From contig JADJQA010000027.1 in assembly GCA_016712985.1 (NCBI GenBank), positions 1 through 53,944 of the forward strand: DNA of 53,944 nt. The letters are read 5' to 3'. Shown piece after piece: positions 1-8,232 of this stretch; within the stretch, counting starts at the first letter, position 1, and every line of letters starts with the position of its first letter. The notes under the pieces are model-generated. The model had not been told where the DNA came from. It saw nothing but the letters and a program-made list of their open reading frames with translations, and searched no databases. This DNA comes from Sulfuritalea sp. (GTDB lineage Bacteria > Pseudomonadota > Gammaproteobacteria > Burkholderiales > Rhodocyclaceae). Made by a program: the position numbers and the translations under genes.

Positions 1-276
1 GATGGCGCGGTGCGTGCCGCGCGGGATGCTCAGCGGCCGATCGGTGTCTGCGGCGAAATGGCAGGCGATCCCGCATCCGCAGTGCTGCTGCTGGGCATGG
101 GGGTCGATTCGTTGAGCATGGCCTCCTCCAGCATCGCCGCCGTCAAGCGCGCGCTTCGAACCTTCAGTCGGCCGAGCGCCGAATCGCTGGTGACGCAAGC
201 CCTGGCGGCGGAGGATCCGTCCGAGGTGCACCGCTTGCTGGATTCAGCCTTCGACGCCGCCGGTCTGAGCACCTGA
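1..276 (+). CDS. ptsP: PEP-protein phosphotransferase PtsP, C-terminal end (partial)
   Basis: The gene enters from the left edge and only about 91 codons are present. The visible part reads PIGVCGEMAGDPASAVLLLG followed by GMGVDSLSM, the C-terminal end of the PEP-utilising TIM barrel shared by PTS enzyme I and PtsP. The conserved Cys of the CGEMAGDP motif is the expected proton donor for enolpyruvate. PtsP autophosphorylates from PEP and feeds the nitrogen-type PTS regulatory chain. PTS enzyme I (PtsI) is the alternative; the VDSLSMA wording and the lack of neighbouring PTS transporter genes lean towards PtsP. The stop is TGA at 274-276. Domain assignment is firm; the choice of paralogue is less so. 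Confidence 0.75.
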   Translation, partial: DGAVRAARDAQRPIGVCGEMAGDPASAVLLLGMGVDSLSMASSSIAAVKRALRTFSRPSAESLVTQALAAEDPSEVHRLLDSAFDAAGLST

Positions 277-413
277 AGCGCGGCACGTTGGGCTGGGCAC
301 GGCGACGCGGGGTAGAGCTGATGGTTAAAGGCTCGCGGTCGCTGGGGGATGCCGTGGGCATCCCCGTGCCGTGAAAAATCTTGCGTTGCTCAGAGCAGAC
401 CGTGCCTGTTCGC

Positions 414-800
414 TCAACCGTAGTTGATCGGATGCCTGGTCAGCCAACGCGCATCACGAGCCTCGCCAATCCGTTTGCCTGCCGCTCGTGCCATTGCTGC
501 GGTAACGGGCCTTGTCTTCCAGGCAAAGCTCGCCGCAAAGCCAATCGCCGCGCCCAGAATCCCTCCCGTGATAACACCGCGAACCGGTTTGCGGTCGTCA
601 GCCATTACCCCGAGGGCGACGCCCGCCAGCACGCCGATTGTTGCTGCCTGCCACGACTCCTGCGCGGCTGCCTTTACCAAGCCTGAATGCTCTTCCGACT
701 CCAGGACGGCCTTGCGCGCTTTGCTCGCGCCTTCGATGCTTGATGCCAGCAGTTCCTTGCCGTAACCCACGTTCTGTTTAACCCTGTCGGAAATGCTCAT
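414..800 (-). CDS. small glycine-rich membrane protein, unknown function
   Basis: This is a 128-residue protein. The N-terminal half is polar and helical (start MSISDRVKQNVGYGKELLAS). Residues of roughly 50-95 hold two hydrophobic glycine-rich stretches, WQAATIGVLAGVALGVMADD and ITGGILGAAIGFAASFAW, spaced like a glycine-zipper membrane hairpin. The C-terminus is basic. No catalytic motif is visible. It lies 77 bases downstream of the spermidine-synthase-like gene on the same strand and may be cotranscribed. I do not recognise a named family; such hairpins occur in small inner-membrane stress proteins. That it is a real gene is likely from its length, composition and position. Confidence 0.6.
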   Translation of the reverse strand: MSISDRVKQNVGYGKELLASSIEGASKARKAVLESEEHSGLVKAAAQESWQAATIGVLAGVALGVMADDRKPVRGVITGGILGAAIGFAASFAWKTRPVTAAMARAAGKRIGEARDARWLTRHPINYG

Positions 801-876
801 CTGGTGACTCTCCTGTCTGCATTTGCTTTGTTGGTGAAATCCACTCGCCGGTTGCCGGTCATCGTGTTGCCTTTCA

Positions 877-1662
877 TCAAGAGGACGGAGGTTGATCGAG
901 GCGCTTCGTGGGCAGGGTGGTGCGGCGCGAGGCGCGTTCCAGCAATTGCACCAGCCAGGGGAAATCGAGTTGATACCGAGCCCTCAAGTCTTTGGCGCGG
1001 GCTCGCAAGCGGCGCCAGTTCGGGTCCAATTGCGGATTCTTGAAGGCAAACAAAATATGGTTGCCATCGTTGCTGACCGGTATCACCCATGTCTGATGCT
1101 GAAAGATCATCGCGGCATTGGCGATCAAGGGCGTGTAGCTAGCTTTGTCGCCGGCCAGGTTCATCACGAAAACGCCATCTGGCGCAAGCCGGCTCCGGGC
1201 CGCTTGCAGGAAGGATCGATCAGTCACCGACTTGGCCAGGCCCTTGACATCGAACGCATCAACCAGCAGAACATCGATCGGTTGGCCCTGTGCCGCGATA
1301 TACCTGGCACCATCGCCGCAAATGACACGGAAGCGCACGTCATCTTTCGGGATCATGAAATGCTCGCGCAGCGCAATCACATGAGGATCGATTTCAACCA
1401 CCGAGATTCGAGCTTTCGGCAGATGCCGATAGCAATACTTGGCCAGTGAACCGCCACCGAGTCCAAGCAGCATGACGTGCGCGGGACGCGGTTGAAAGAG
1501 CAGGAAGCCCATCATCTTCTTCGTGTAGCGAAGGTCGAGCGCATCCGGGTCATCGATTCGCATTACGCTCTGCAGGTGGGCGGGACTGAAGTGCAGGTAG
1601 CGCCACTGCGCGTCTTCAAGGATGTAGGGTTTGCCGAAGGCGCTATCCCGCATGCGTTCCAT
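877..1662 (-). CDS. spermidine-synthase-like methyltransferase-fold protein
   Basis: The product has 261 residues with the Rossmann core of polyamine aminopropyltransferases. Motif I is MLLGLGGGSLAKYCYRHLP (residues about 64-82). The acidic end of strand 2 is SVVEIDPHVIALREHF. GDGARYIAAQ and DVLLVDAFD follow, where spermidine synthases bind decarboxy-SAM and the polyamine. Members of this spermidine-synthase-like group often act on unknown substrates, so polyamine synthesis is not certain. No speD or other polyamine gene is nearby. It starts 32 bases after the Nudix gene ends, on the same strand, so the two probably share a transcript. ATG at 1662 is the natural start (MERMRDSAFGKPYILED). Fold assignment strong; substrate unknown. 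Confidence 0.8.
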   Translation of the reverse strand: MERMRDSAFGKPYILEDAQWRYLHFSPAHLQSVMRIDDPDALDLRYTKKMMGFLLFQPRPAHVMLLGLGGGSLAKYCYRHLPKARISVVEIDPHVIALREHFMIPKDDVRFRVICGDGARYIAAQGQPIDVLLVDAFDVKGLAKSVTDRSFLQAARSRLAPDGVFVMNLAGDKASYTPLIANAAMIFQHQTWVIPVSNDGNHILFAFKNPQLDPNWRRLRARAKDLRARYQLDFPWLVQLLERASRRTTLPTKRLDQPPSS

Positions 1663-1694
1663 GATGGTTGGTCCCGGGGCGTCGCTTGGCCCGC

Positions 1695-2090
1695 TCAGAC
1701 GGAGCTGCCCGTGTTCGGCACGCCATTGCCCAGATCTTCAATGGGCCCGGTAAACGCCAGTCGCAGAAAGCGCGTCGCCTGCTTCTGGGAATACCAGTCG
1801 TAGATGCCGACAAGATATTGAGGTACGAAACGGACGTCCGCTTCCTCCACGGTTTCCCGCACAGCACCTTCAGTGACGGTCTCGCCGACCTCCAGTCGAC
1901 CGGCTGGTTGATTCAGGCACAGCGCCCCCTCCACTTTTTCTTCGATCAGCAAGAAGCGCCCCGCCAGTTCAAGGACGCTTGCAACGATGATCTGGGGGGA
2001 TTGGGGGTGTTGCACGAGGGATACTGGTTCTTCGAGAATTCCAAAGTAGCGGCGAGTGGCGCGAAGCAGGTTATGGACGTTCAGTTTCAT
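1695..2090 (-). CDS. Nudix hydrolase, NudJ-like
   Basis: A short Nudix protein. The Nudix box is readable as GRLEVGETVTEGAVRETVEE followed by ADV, giving G-x5-E-x7-R-E-x2-E-E; the usual glycine near the end of the box is Asp. The flanking LLIEEKVEGALCLNQPAG and YLVGIYDW resemble NudJ (a thiamine-pyrophosphate/nucleotide pyrophosphatase). The first 25 residues do not look like the family; a GTG at 2013-2015 immediately before the conserved QIIVASVLELAGRFLLIEE stretch is a credible alternative start. The C-terminus stops soon after LRLAFTG, about 30 residues earlier than NudJ proteins, so the 3' end may be eroded. mnmA, the common neighbour of nudJ, is absent. Confidence 0.75.
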   Translation of the reverse strand: MKLNVHNLLRATRRYFGILEEPVSLVQHPQSPQIIVASVLELAGRFLLIEEKVEGALCLNQPAGRLEVGETVTEGAVRETVEEADVRFVPQYLVGIYDWYSQKQATRFLRLAFTGPIEDLGNGVPNTGSSV

Positions 2091-2583
2091 GATTCGATAG
2101 CGATCAATCGGCTCTGCAACAAAGTGCCTTGTCCAGGAATCGAGCGGGGATCAAGCCAAGCCACCCCACCAAGGGGGAATGGAGAGAGATGGCCGACGGC
2201 GCTAAAGACACGGCGGGTTGCGAGTAAAGTTTGTCTTTGGTTACTCATGGCAGATGAACCGTATTATAATGAAAAACACATCCAATGCGCAACCCGTGAC
2301 CGTTACCAGATCAGGTTCTGGTGTTGTCGCTTTCAGTGTTCTGCCGTAGCAGTGCCGCTGCCCTTTCACTGCAACATTGCCACGTCCGCCCTAGCCTAAT
2401 CGCCCGCCCCATGGAAGCTCTTGCACGAATAACCATGCAGCGCCACGACTCCGACCAAGGCACTTTGGAGAGCCGCATTCCGCCTGCGCAGACGCTGCAA
2501 TGTTTTCAGGTATCTTGGTGGAAACGCCCAAACGGCACGGATGCTTTGCCGCAAGTGCCTTGAGTCCTGTGTATTTCCGCCCA
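2091..2583. other. intergenic region with no convincing gene
   Basis: About 490 bases without a recognisable coding region on either strand. Codon composition is less GC-biased at third positions than in neighbouring genes. A TATAAT hexamer sits at 2265-2270 with only a weak -35 candidate (TTACTC at 2241-2246, 18-base spacing), so a forward promoter here is possible but unsupported otherwise. No tRNA-like or terminator-like structure was seen. Confidence 0.4.
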
Positions 2584-2840
2584 TGGTTGCCTTGACGTTG
2601 GAGCACTTGAGATCGATCAAGCCCGCCCATATCGCGGTGTGCGCCGCAGTGAGCCACACCTGCCAAAGCATCAGGCGAGATTTCTATCTCTGCGGCATTA
2701 ACGACCAAAATCGTGACAAGCTTCGGGCTAGCGGCTTGTGGGAGGAGATTGATCCGCGAAATATCTTTCCGAGTGTGGCCGCCTTGCTGGACAGCTTTTG
2801 CGGCAGTCCCCGGGAGATTCGAATCGCAAGAACAGGTCCG
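2584..2840 (+). pseudogene. decayed STAS-domain fragment (SulP/anti-sigma-antagonist type)
   Basis: One forward frame contains MVALTLEHLRSI and then, about 25 codons later, RDFYLCGINDQNRDKLRASG followed by LWEEIDPRNIFPSVAALLDS. This is the pattern of the last strands and helix of a STAS domain (hydrophobic strand, G-x-N/H-D-Q, then a helix and the I-x-x-x-N-I-F-P-S-V-x-x-A/L-L end). The segment between the two blocks is not STAS-like, there is no upstream transporter or start in a sensible position, and the reading frame runs on into unrelated sequence. I read it as a relic of a sulfate-permease-like or stand-alone STAS gene. The match is by eye and rests on one short block, so confidence is low. 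Confidence 0.35.
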
Positions 2841-2949
2841 TCACCAACAAGGAGAATGCAGGCGTCGAAAAACGCGCCAAGTCCTGGAGCCGCAGTTCCG
2901 CTAAGATGCAGCCCGACCTGCCCGATTAGCCTTGTAGACTGCTGAATCA

Positions 2950-3144
2950 ATGGAAAGCCGAACTGCCCGCCTCACCATCCTGATCGACCCGGACAAGAAG
3001 AAGCTGTTCGAGGAAATCTGCGGCGCAAAAGACCTCACCCCGTCGCAGGTGGTGCGTCAGTTGATTCGTCAGTACATTGTGGATAACGCCGGTGGCCGCG
3101 CACTGCCCGAATGGCTCACCTCGAATGTGGTTCGTCCGGACTAG
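2950..3144 (+). CDS. ribbon-helix-helix (CopG/Arc-type) protein
   Basis: A 64-residue protein with the RHH layout: a short basic strand (ARLTILIDPDKKKLFEEIC) followed by two helices with the turn between them (DLTPSQVVRQLIRQYIVDN). Family members dimerise and bind DNA through the strand. No toxin gene lies next to it, so an antitoxin role is not suggested. It ends 6 bases before the GTG start of the Hyf-like operon, which makes it a candidate local regulator or simply the first gene of that transcript. ATG at 2950 is the only sensible start. Good confidence in the fold, none for the target. Confidence 0.75.
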   Translation: MESRTARLTILIDPDKKKLFEEICGAKDLTPSQVVRQLIRQYIVDNAGGRALPEWLTSNVVRPD

Positions 3145-3150
3145 GCGCCA

Positions 3151-5161
3151 GTGCTAGCCGGCCTGCCTCATCTCGACTGGCTGCTGCTGCTGTGCGGCGC
3201 ATGGCTCGTCGTCGGCGCGCTGGGCGTCGTGGCGCTGCGGCGCTTCGGCTTCGTCTCCCACGTGCTGTTTCCCCTCGGCGGACTGGTCTGCCTTGGCGTG
3301 TTCCTGGTGGCGCTGTCGGCGATATTCGCGCCGACCGAGACCGCGGTGCTGCCGCTGGGCTTGCCGGGCCTGCCTTTCCATGTTCGGCTCGACGCGCTTT
3401 CCGCCCTGTTCATCGCGGTGATCGCCGGCGCCGCGGCCGGCGTGTCGATCTTTGCCGCCGGCTATTTCCGCAAGGGCGAAGGCACGCCGCCGGGCCTGCT
3501 CTGCCTGCAGTACCACATATTCCTGGCGAGCATGGTACTGGTGGCGCTGGCCGACGACGCCTATGCCTTCATGGTGATGTGGGAAACCATGGCGCTGTCC
3601 TCGTTCTTCCTGGTGACCAGCAATCACCGGATTGCCGCGATCCGTCGCGCCGGCTATCTCTACCTGCTGGTGGCGCACATCGGCGCGATCGCGATCCTGC
3701 TCTGCTTCGGCGTGTTGCAGGCGAACACCGGCGATTACAGCTTCGACGGCATGCGCGGCCAGCATCTGTCGCCGTTCTGGGCCTCCGCCGCGTTCCTGCT
3801 CGCGGTGTTCGGTTTCGGCGCCAAGGCCGGCATCGTTCCCTTGCACGTCTGGCTGCCCGAGGCCCATCCGGCCGCGCCCTCGCCGGTGTCGGCGCTGATG
3901 AGCGGGGTGATGCTGAAAACTGCCATCTACGGCCTGTTGCGGGTGAGTTTCGACTTGCTGCAGATGCAGCTCTGGTGGTGGGGCGTGGTCCTGCTGGCAC
4001 TGGGCTTGGGCACGGCCCTGTTCGGTGTCATCTTCAGCACGGTGCAATCGGACATGAAGCGGCTGCTGGCGTATTCCTCGATCGAGAACATCGGCCTGCT
4101 GCTGGTCGGGATGGGCCTCGGCGTGCTGTTCAAGGCCTATCGCATGGAATCGCTGGCGGCGCTGGCGCTGACCGCCTGCCTGTATCACGTCGCCAGCCAC
4201 GCCTTCTTCAAGAGTCTCTTGTTCCTTGGCACCGGCTGTGTACTGCATGCCACGGGCGAGCGCAACCTGGGTCGCCTGGGGGGCTTGATGCGCTTCATGC
4301 CCTGGGTGGCATGGACCACGCTGATCGGCGTGCTCGCCAGCGCCGGCTTGCCCCCTTCGGCGGCTTCGTTTCGGAGTGGCTGCTGCTGCAAAGCTTCCTG
4401 TTACGCCGGGGCTGCCGGACCCCTTCCTCAACATGCTGGTGCCGGTGGTTGCGGCCGCGATCGCGCTGGTGTCGGCGCTGGCCGGGTTCGCCATGGTCAA
4501 GTTCTTTGGCGTGATCTTCCTCGGCCAGCCGCGCGAGGAGAAGCTGGCCAGGGCGCATGATGCCGCATGGCTGGAGCGCGCCGGAATGCTCTGGCTGGTG
4601 GCTGGCTGCCTGGTGCTCGGCCTGTTTCCGGTGCAAGTCATCGAGCCGATCGGCCAGGTTACGCAGATGCTGGTTGGACACAACCTCGCCGACACCGTGC
4701 GCGCCAACGGCTGGTTCCTGCTGGCGCCGATGTCCGTCGAGCGGGCCAGCTATGCACCCCTGGTGTTCCTGGTCGTCGGCGCGGCCAGCTTCTATCTCGC
4801 CATCATCATCGTGCGCGTGCTCTATCGCGGCCGCCTGCGCCGCGCCGTGCCCTGGGATTGCGGCTACCCGGCTGGCAACGCGCGGATGCAGGACACTGCC
4901 GAGGGTTTCGGTCAGCCGATTCGCAGGATGTTCGGACCGTTCTTTCGCATGGAGATCAAGCTGCCCTCGCCCTTCGACGAAAAGCCGAGTTACGGTGTCA
5001 CTATCGATGACCATTTCTGGCACTGGATCTACCTGCCGATAGCCAGGCTCACGGAAGCCGTGGCGAAGCAGGTCGGACGCTTGCAGCAGGGGCGCATTGC
5101 GGTGTACCTGCTGTACAGCTTTGTCACGCTGATTGCCATGCTGGTGCTGGTGCGGCTATGA
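3151..5161 (+). CDS. hyfB: Hyf/Ehr-type membrane subunit B (NuoL/M-like antiporter subunit), frame broken twice
   Basis: An ion-translocating membrane subunit of the NuoL/NuoM/MrpA family, Hyf component B type, about 670 residues when the frame is repaired. Visible landmarks: the membrane Glu in MVMWETMALSSFFLV, the channel Lys and loop in FGFGAKAGIVPLHVWLPEAH, and SDMKRLLAYSSIENIGLLLV. The C-terminal part (AVPWDCGYPAGNARMQDTAE) matches the Hyf-B extension. The frame is lost at a C-run (4351-4355, where LASAGLPPFGGFVSEW needs one more base) and again near 4401 (LLLQSFL then TPGLPDPFLNM); each is a one-base loss. The start is GTG at 3151, 6 bases after the RHH gene. It overlaps the next gene by four bases (ATGA). 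Either a pseudogene or, more likely, two sequencing errors. Confidence 0.85.
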
Positions 5162-6105
5162 GCTGGTCGGGCCTTTTCTCCCAACTGCTGGAAATCCTCG
5201 TCGCCCTGGTGCTGGCGCCGCTTGTCACGGGCTGGGTGAACCAGTGCCGCGCCTGGCTGCAGAACAAGTCGGCGCCAAGCCTGCTGTTGCAGTACCGGAT
5301 GCTGCGCAAGCTGTTCCACAAGGAATCCGTCGTCGCCGAGCACGCCTCGCAACTGTTTCGCACGGCGCCCTATATCGTCTTTGGCTGCATGACCATGGCC
5401 AGCGGCATCGTGCCGACCCTGTCCACCGACCTGCCGCTGTCGCCGGCGGCCGACGCGATTGCGCTGGTCGGGCTGTTCGCCTTCGCCCGCGTGTTCATTT
5501 CCCTGGCGGCGATGGACATCGGCACCGCGTTTGGCAGCCTCGGCGCGCGCCGCGAAATGCTGATCGGCTTTCTCGCCGAACCGGCGCTGCTGATGGTGTT
5601 GTTTTCGGCCTCGCTGATCACCAAGTCGACGTCGCTGACCAGCATCGCCGAGACGCTGGCGCACCGCGAGTTCGTCATCTATCCGAGCCTGGCCTTCGCC
5701 GGCGTCGCCTTCACCCTGGTCTCGCTCGCCGAAAACGCGCGGGTGCCGGTCGACAACCCGACCACGCATCTGGAATTGACCATGATCCACGAGGCGCTGA
5801 TCCTGGAGTATTCCGGTCGCCATCTGGCCCTGATCGAATGGGCGGCCAGCCTAAAGTTGTTCGCCTATTCCTGCATCGGGCTGACGCTGTTCTTCCCCTG
5901 GGGCATGGCCGAGGTAGGTTCGCCGCAGCAACTGATCCTCGCGCTCCCGGTGCTGGTCCTCAAGCTTGCGATCGGCGGGGCCATTCTGGCGCTGATCGAG
6001 ACAGCCAGCGCCAAGATGCGCATTTTCCGCGTCCCGGAATTCCTCGCGACGGCCTTCATGCTGGCGGTGATTGGCATGCTGGTGCACTTTCTTCTGGGCG
6101 CCTGA
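5158..6105 (+). CDS. hyfC: Hyf/Ehr-type membrane subunit C (HycD/NuoH-like)
   Basis: The product has 315 residues and about eight hydrophobic segments. It is the NuoH/HycD-type subunit that connects the hydrophilic arm of group-4 complexes to the antiporter-like subunits. Diagnostic stretches are FISLAAMDIGTAFGSLGARR, LIGFLAEPALLM and the acidic loop ENARVPVDNPTTHLELTMIH, whose Glu and Asp residues lie at the presumed ion/redox coupling site. KMRIFRVPEFL near the end is also typical. The start overlaps the hyfB stop (ATGA) and the stop is two bases before hyfE, so it is translationally coupled in the operon. Intact, with no missing segment seen. Confidence 0.92.
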   Translation: MSWSGLFSQLLEILVALVLAPLVTGWVNQCRAWLQNKSAPSLLLQYRMLRKLFHKESVVAEHASQLFRTAPYIVFGCMTMASGIVPTLSTDLPLSPAADAIALVGLFAFARVFISLAAMDIGTAFGSLGARREMLIGFLAEPALLMVLFSASLITKSTSLTSIAETLAHREFVIYPSLAFAGVAFTLVSLAENARVPVDNPTTHLELTMIHEALILEYSGRHLALIEWAASLKLFAYSCIGLTLFFPWGMAEVGSPQQLILALPVLVLKLAIGGAILALIETASAKMRIFRVPEFLATAFMLAVIGMLVHFLLGA

Positions 6106-6107
6106 TC

Positions 6108-6767
6108 ATGCACGCCTATCTGATCCAGTCGATCAACCTGTTCGCCGCGGTGCTGCTGTTGCTGTCCTTCGGCATGCTGTCGCAGAGGCGCATCCTGACG
6201 CTGATCCACTTATTCACGCTGCAAGGGGCGACGCTGGTCGCCGCGACGGCGGTGGTCGCCTACGTCACGAACCAGCATCACCTCTACTACTCGGCCGCGC
6301 TCACGCTGGTCACCAAGGTGATAGTGATCCCGATCCTGCTGCATCGCCTGATCCACCGGCTCAACGTCAAATGGGACGTGGAGACGCTGATCAACATCCC
6401 GACCACCATGCTGATCGGCATCCTGCTGGTGGTGTTCGCCTTCAACCTGGCGCTGCCGATCGCCCAGCTCTCCTCGTCCATAGTGCACAGCACGCTGGGC
6501 ATTGCGCTGGCCTGCGTACTGCTGTCGTTCTTGATGATGATCACGCGCGCCAAGGCGGTGCCGCAGGTGATCGGTTTCCTGTCGATGGAGAACGGCCTGT
6601 TCTTTGCTGCCACGGCTGCCACCTATGGCATGCCGATGGTGGTCGAATTCGGTATCGCCTTCGACGTTCTGGTCGGCATGTTCATCCTCGGCGTGTTCAT
6701 GTTCCAGATCCGCGAGCAGTTCGACAGCCTCGACATCCGGCACCTGGAAACGCTGAAAGAAGATTAG
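6108..6767 (+). CDS. hyfE: Hyf/Ehr-type membrane subunit E
   Basis: A 219-residue, highly hydrophobic protein of the Hydrogenase-4 component E family; the N-terminal part resembles NuoK. It starts MHAYLIQSINLFAAVLLLLS. Later motifs are LTLVTKVIVIPILLHRLIHR, containing a membrane lysine, and AVPQVIGFLSMENGLFF with the NuoK-like membrane Glu. The C-terminus is a short polar tail (DIRHLETLKED). The ATG at 6108 lies two bases after the hyfC stop. HyfE is present in hydrogenase-4 and in related Ehr complexes but absent from the simpler Hyc formate hydrogenlyase, which marks this operon as Hyf-like. Confidence 0.9.
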   Translation: MHAYLIQSINLFAAVLLLLSFGMLSQRRILTLIHLFTLQGATLVAATAVVAYVTNQHHLYYSAALTLVTKVIVIPILLHRLIHRLNVKWDVETLINIPTTMLIGILLVVFAFNLALPIAQLSSSIVHSTLGIALACVLLSFLMMITRAKAVPQVIGFLSMENGLFFAATAATYGMPMVVEFGIAFDVLVGMFILGVFMFQIREQFDSLDIRHLETLKED

Positions 6768-6773
6768 CCCGGG

Positions 6774-8229
6774 ATGGAACAGCTCCTTCTTGTTCTGGCC
6801 ATGCCCCCTGTGCGGCGGCTTCGTGCTGGCGCTGTGCGGGCATCGCGATTACGCCGCGGAGGTCAACGTCGGCGTCAGTCTGGCGACCCTGGTCGCTGCC
6901 GGCCTGCTGACAGCGCAGGTGATCGACGGCGGCGCGCTGCTGGTGCTTGATGACCAGTTCTTTGTCGATCCGCTGAATGTGTTCCTGGTGGCGCTGACCG
7001 CCTTTGTCGGCTTCACCACCTCGGTGTTTTCACGGCCCTACATGCGCCTCGAGCGCGACCGCGGCAAGATGACGCCGGGACGCATGCGGCTTTACCACAG
7101 CATGTACCAGATGTTCAACTTCACCATGCTGGTGGCCTTGTCGACCAACAACCTGGGGATACTCTGGGTGGCGATGGAAGCGGCGACGCTGACCACGGTG
7201 TTGCTGGTCAGCGTCTATCGCACCGCGGCGAGCCTCGAAGCGGCCTGGAAGTACTTCATTCTCTGCGGTGTCGGCATTGCCCAGGCGCTGTTCGGCACCA
7301 TCCTGCTCTACCTCGCCGCCGACAAGGTGATCGGCGGCGGCGGCGGCGCCCTGCTATGGACCAACCTCGAAGCGGTGAAGTCCCAGCTCGAACCCAATGT
7401 GATGGCGCTGGCGTTCGTCTTCCTGCTGCTCGGCTATGGCACCAAGGTGGGCCTGGTGCCGGTACATAACTGGCTGCCGGATGCCCACGCCGAAGGTCCG
7501 ACGCCGATCTCGGCGGTGCTCTCGGGGCTGCTGCTGAATGTCGCGCTGTATGCGGTACTGCGCTGCAAGGTGCTGGCCGACGGCGCGCTGCACAGTCATC
7601 TGGCCGGCAACCTCATGATCGGCTTTGGCCTGCTTTCGGTGGTCGCCGCGGCGTTCTTCCTTTCGCGGCAGAAGGACATCAAGCGCATGTTCGCGTATTC
7701 CTCGATCGAGCACATGGGGCTGATGACGTTTGCCTTCGGCCTGGGCGGGCCGATCGCCAACTTCGCCGGCTTGCTGCACATGACCGTGCATTCGCTGATC
7801 AAGTCAGCCATCTTCTTCACGGTCGGCCATGCGTCACAGAGCGCGCACACCCAGATCATGGAGAAGATCCGCGGTCTGATCAAGCTCAACCCGATGGTCG
7901 GCTGGGGGCTGCTGCTGGGCACACTGGCGATACTCGGCATGCCGCCCTTCGGCGTCTTCGCCAGTGAATTCCTGATCCTCACCACGGCGATGCGCGATCT
8001 GCCCTGGGCCACGCCGTTCTTGTTGCTGGCGCTGGGCGTGGCTTTCGCCTCGATTTTTTCCCGCGTGCAGGAGATGGTCTTCGGTGATACCGATCTGAAG
8101 CCGCTGGAACACCCGCCGGCGTTGGTGCCGGTGTTCGTCCATCTCGCGCTGGGCCTGATGCTGGGCCTCTACATCCCGCCTTATCTGGTGGACTGGTACC
8201 AGCAGGCGGCCAGGATGATCGGAGGATAG
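6774..8229 (+). CDS. hyfF: Hyf/Ehr-type membrane subunit F (NuoL/N-like), frame broken near the start
   Basis: A second antiporter-like subunit, about 485 residues. Channel motifs are ILWVAMEAATLTTVLLVSVY, LGYGTKVGLVPVHNWLPDAH and QKDIKRMFAYSSIEHMGLM. The downstream half of the protein is intact. The natural start is ATG at 6774 (MEQLLLVLAM), six bases after hyfE. To join it to the conserved PLCGGFVLALCGHRDY the run of five C at 6804-6808 must lose one base, so there is a one-base insertion there. Without that correction the protein would start at an in-frame but unlikely site at 6790. Two antiporter-like subunits (B and F) in one operon imply more than one ion path per complex. Confidence 0.87.
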
Positions 8230-8232
8230 CGA

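Noticed and set aside
1643..1867. Frameshifted continuation of the Nudix protein
   Set aside because: The other frame shows no similarity to NudJ C-termini, so the short end is not explained by a single indel.
2265..2270. Strong sigma-70 promoter at TATAAT
   Set aside because: No matching -35 box at suitable spacing and no gene that it would obviously serve; kept only as a remark in the region entry.
3154..4707. Long reverse open frame of 517 codons opposite hyfB
   Set aside because: Composition is His/Gln/Arg-rich as expected for the antisense of a hydrophobic high-GC gene; no motif, while the forward frame is clearly an antiporter subunit.
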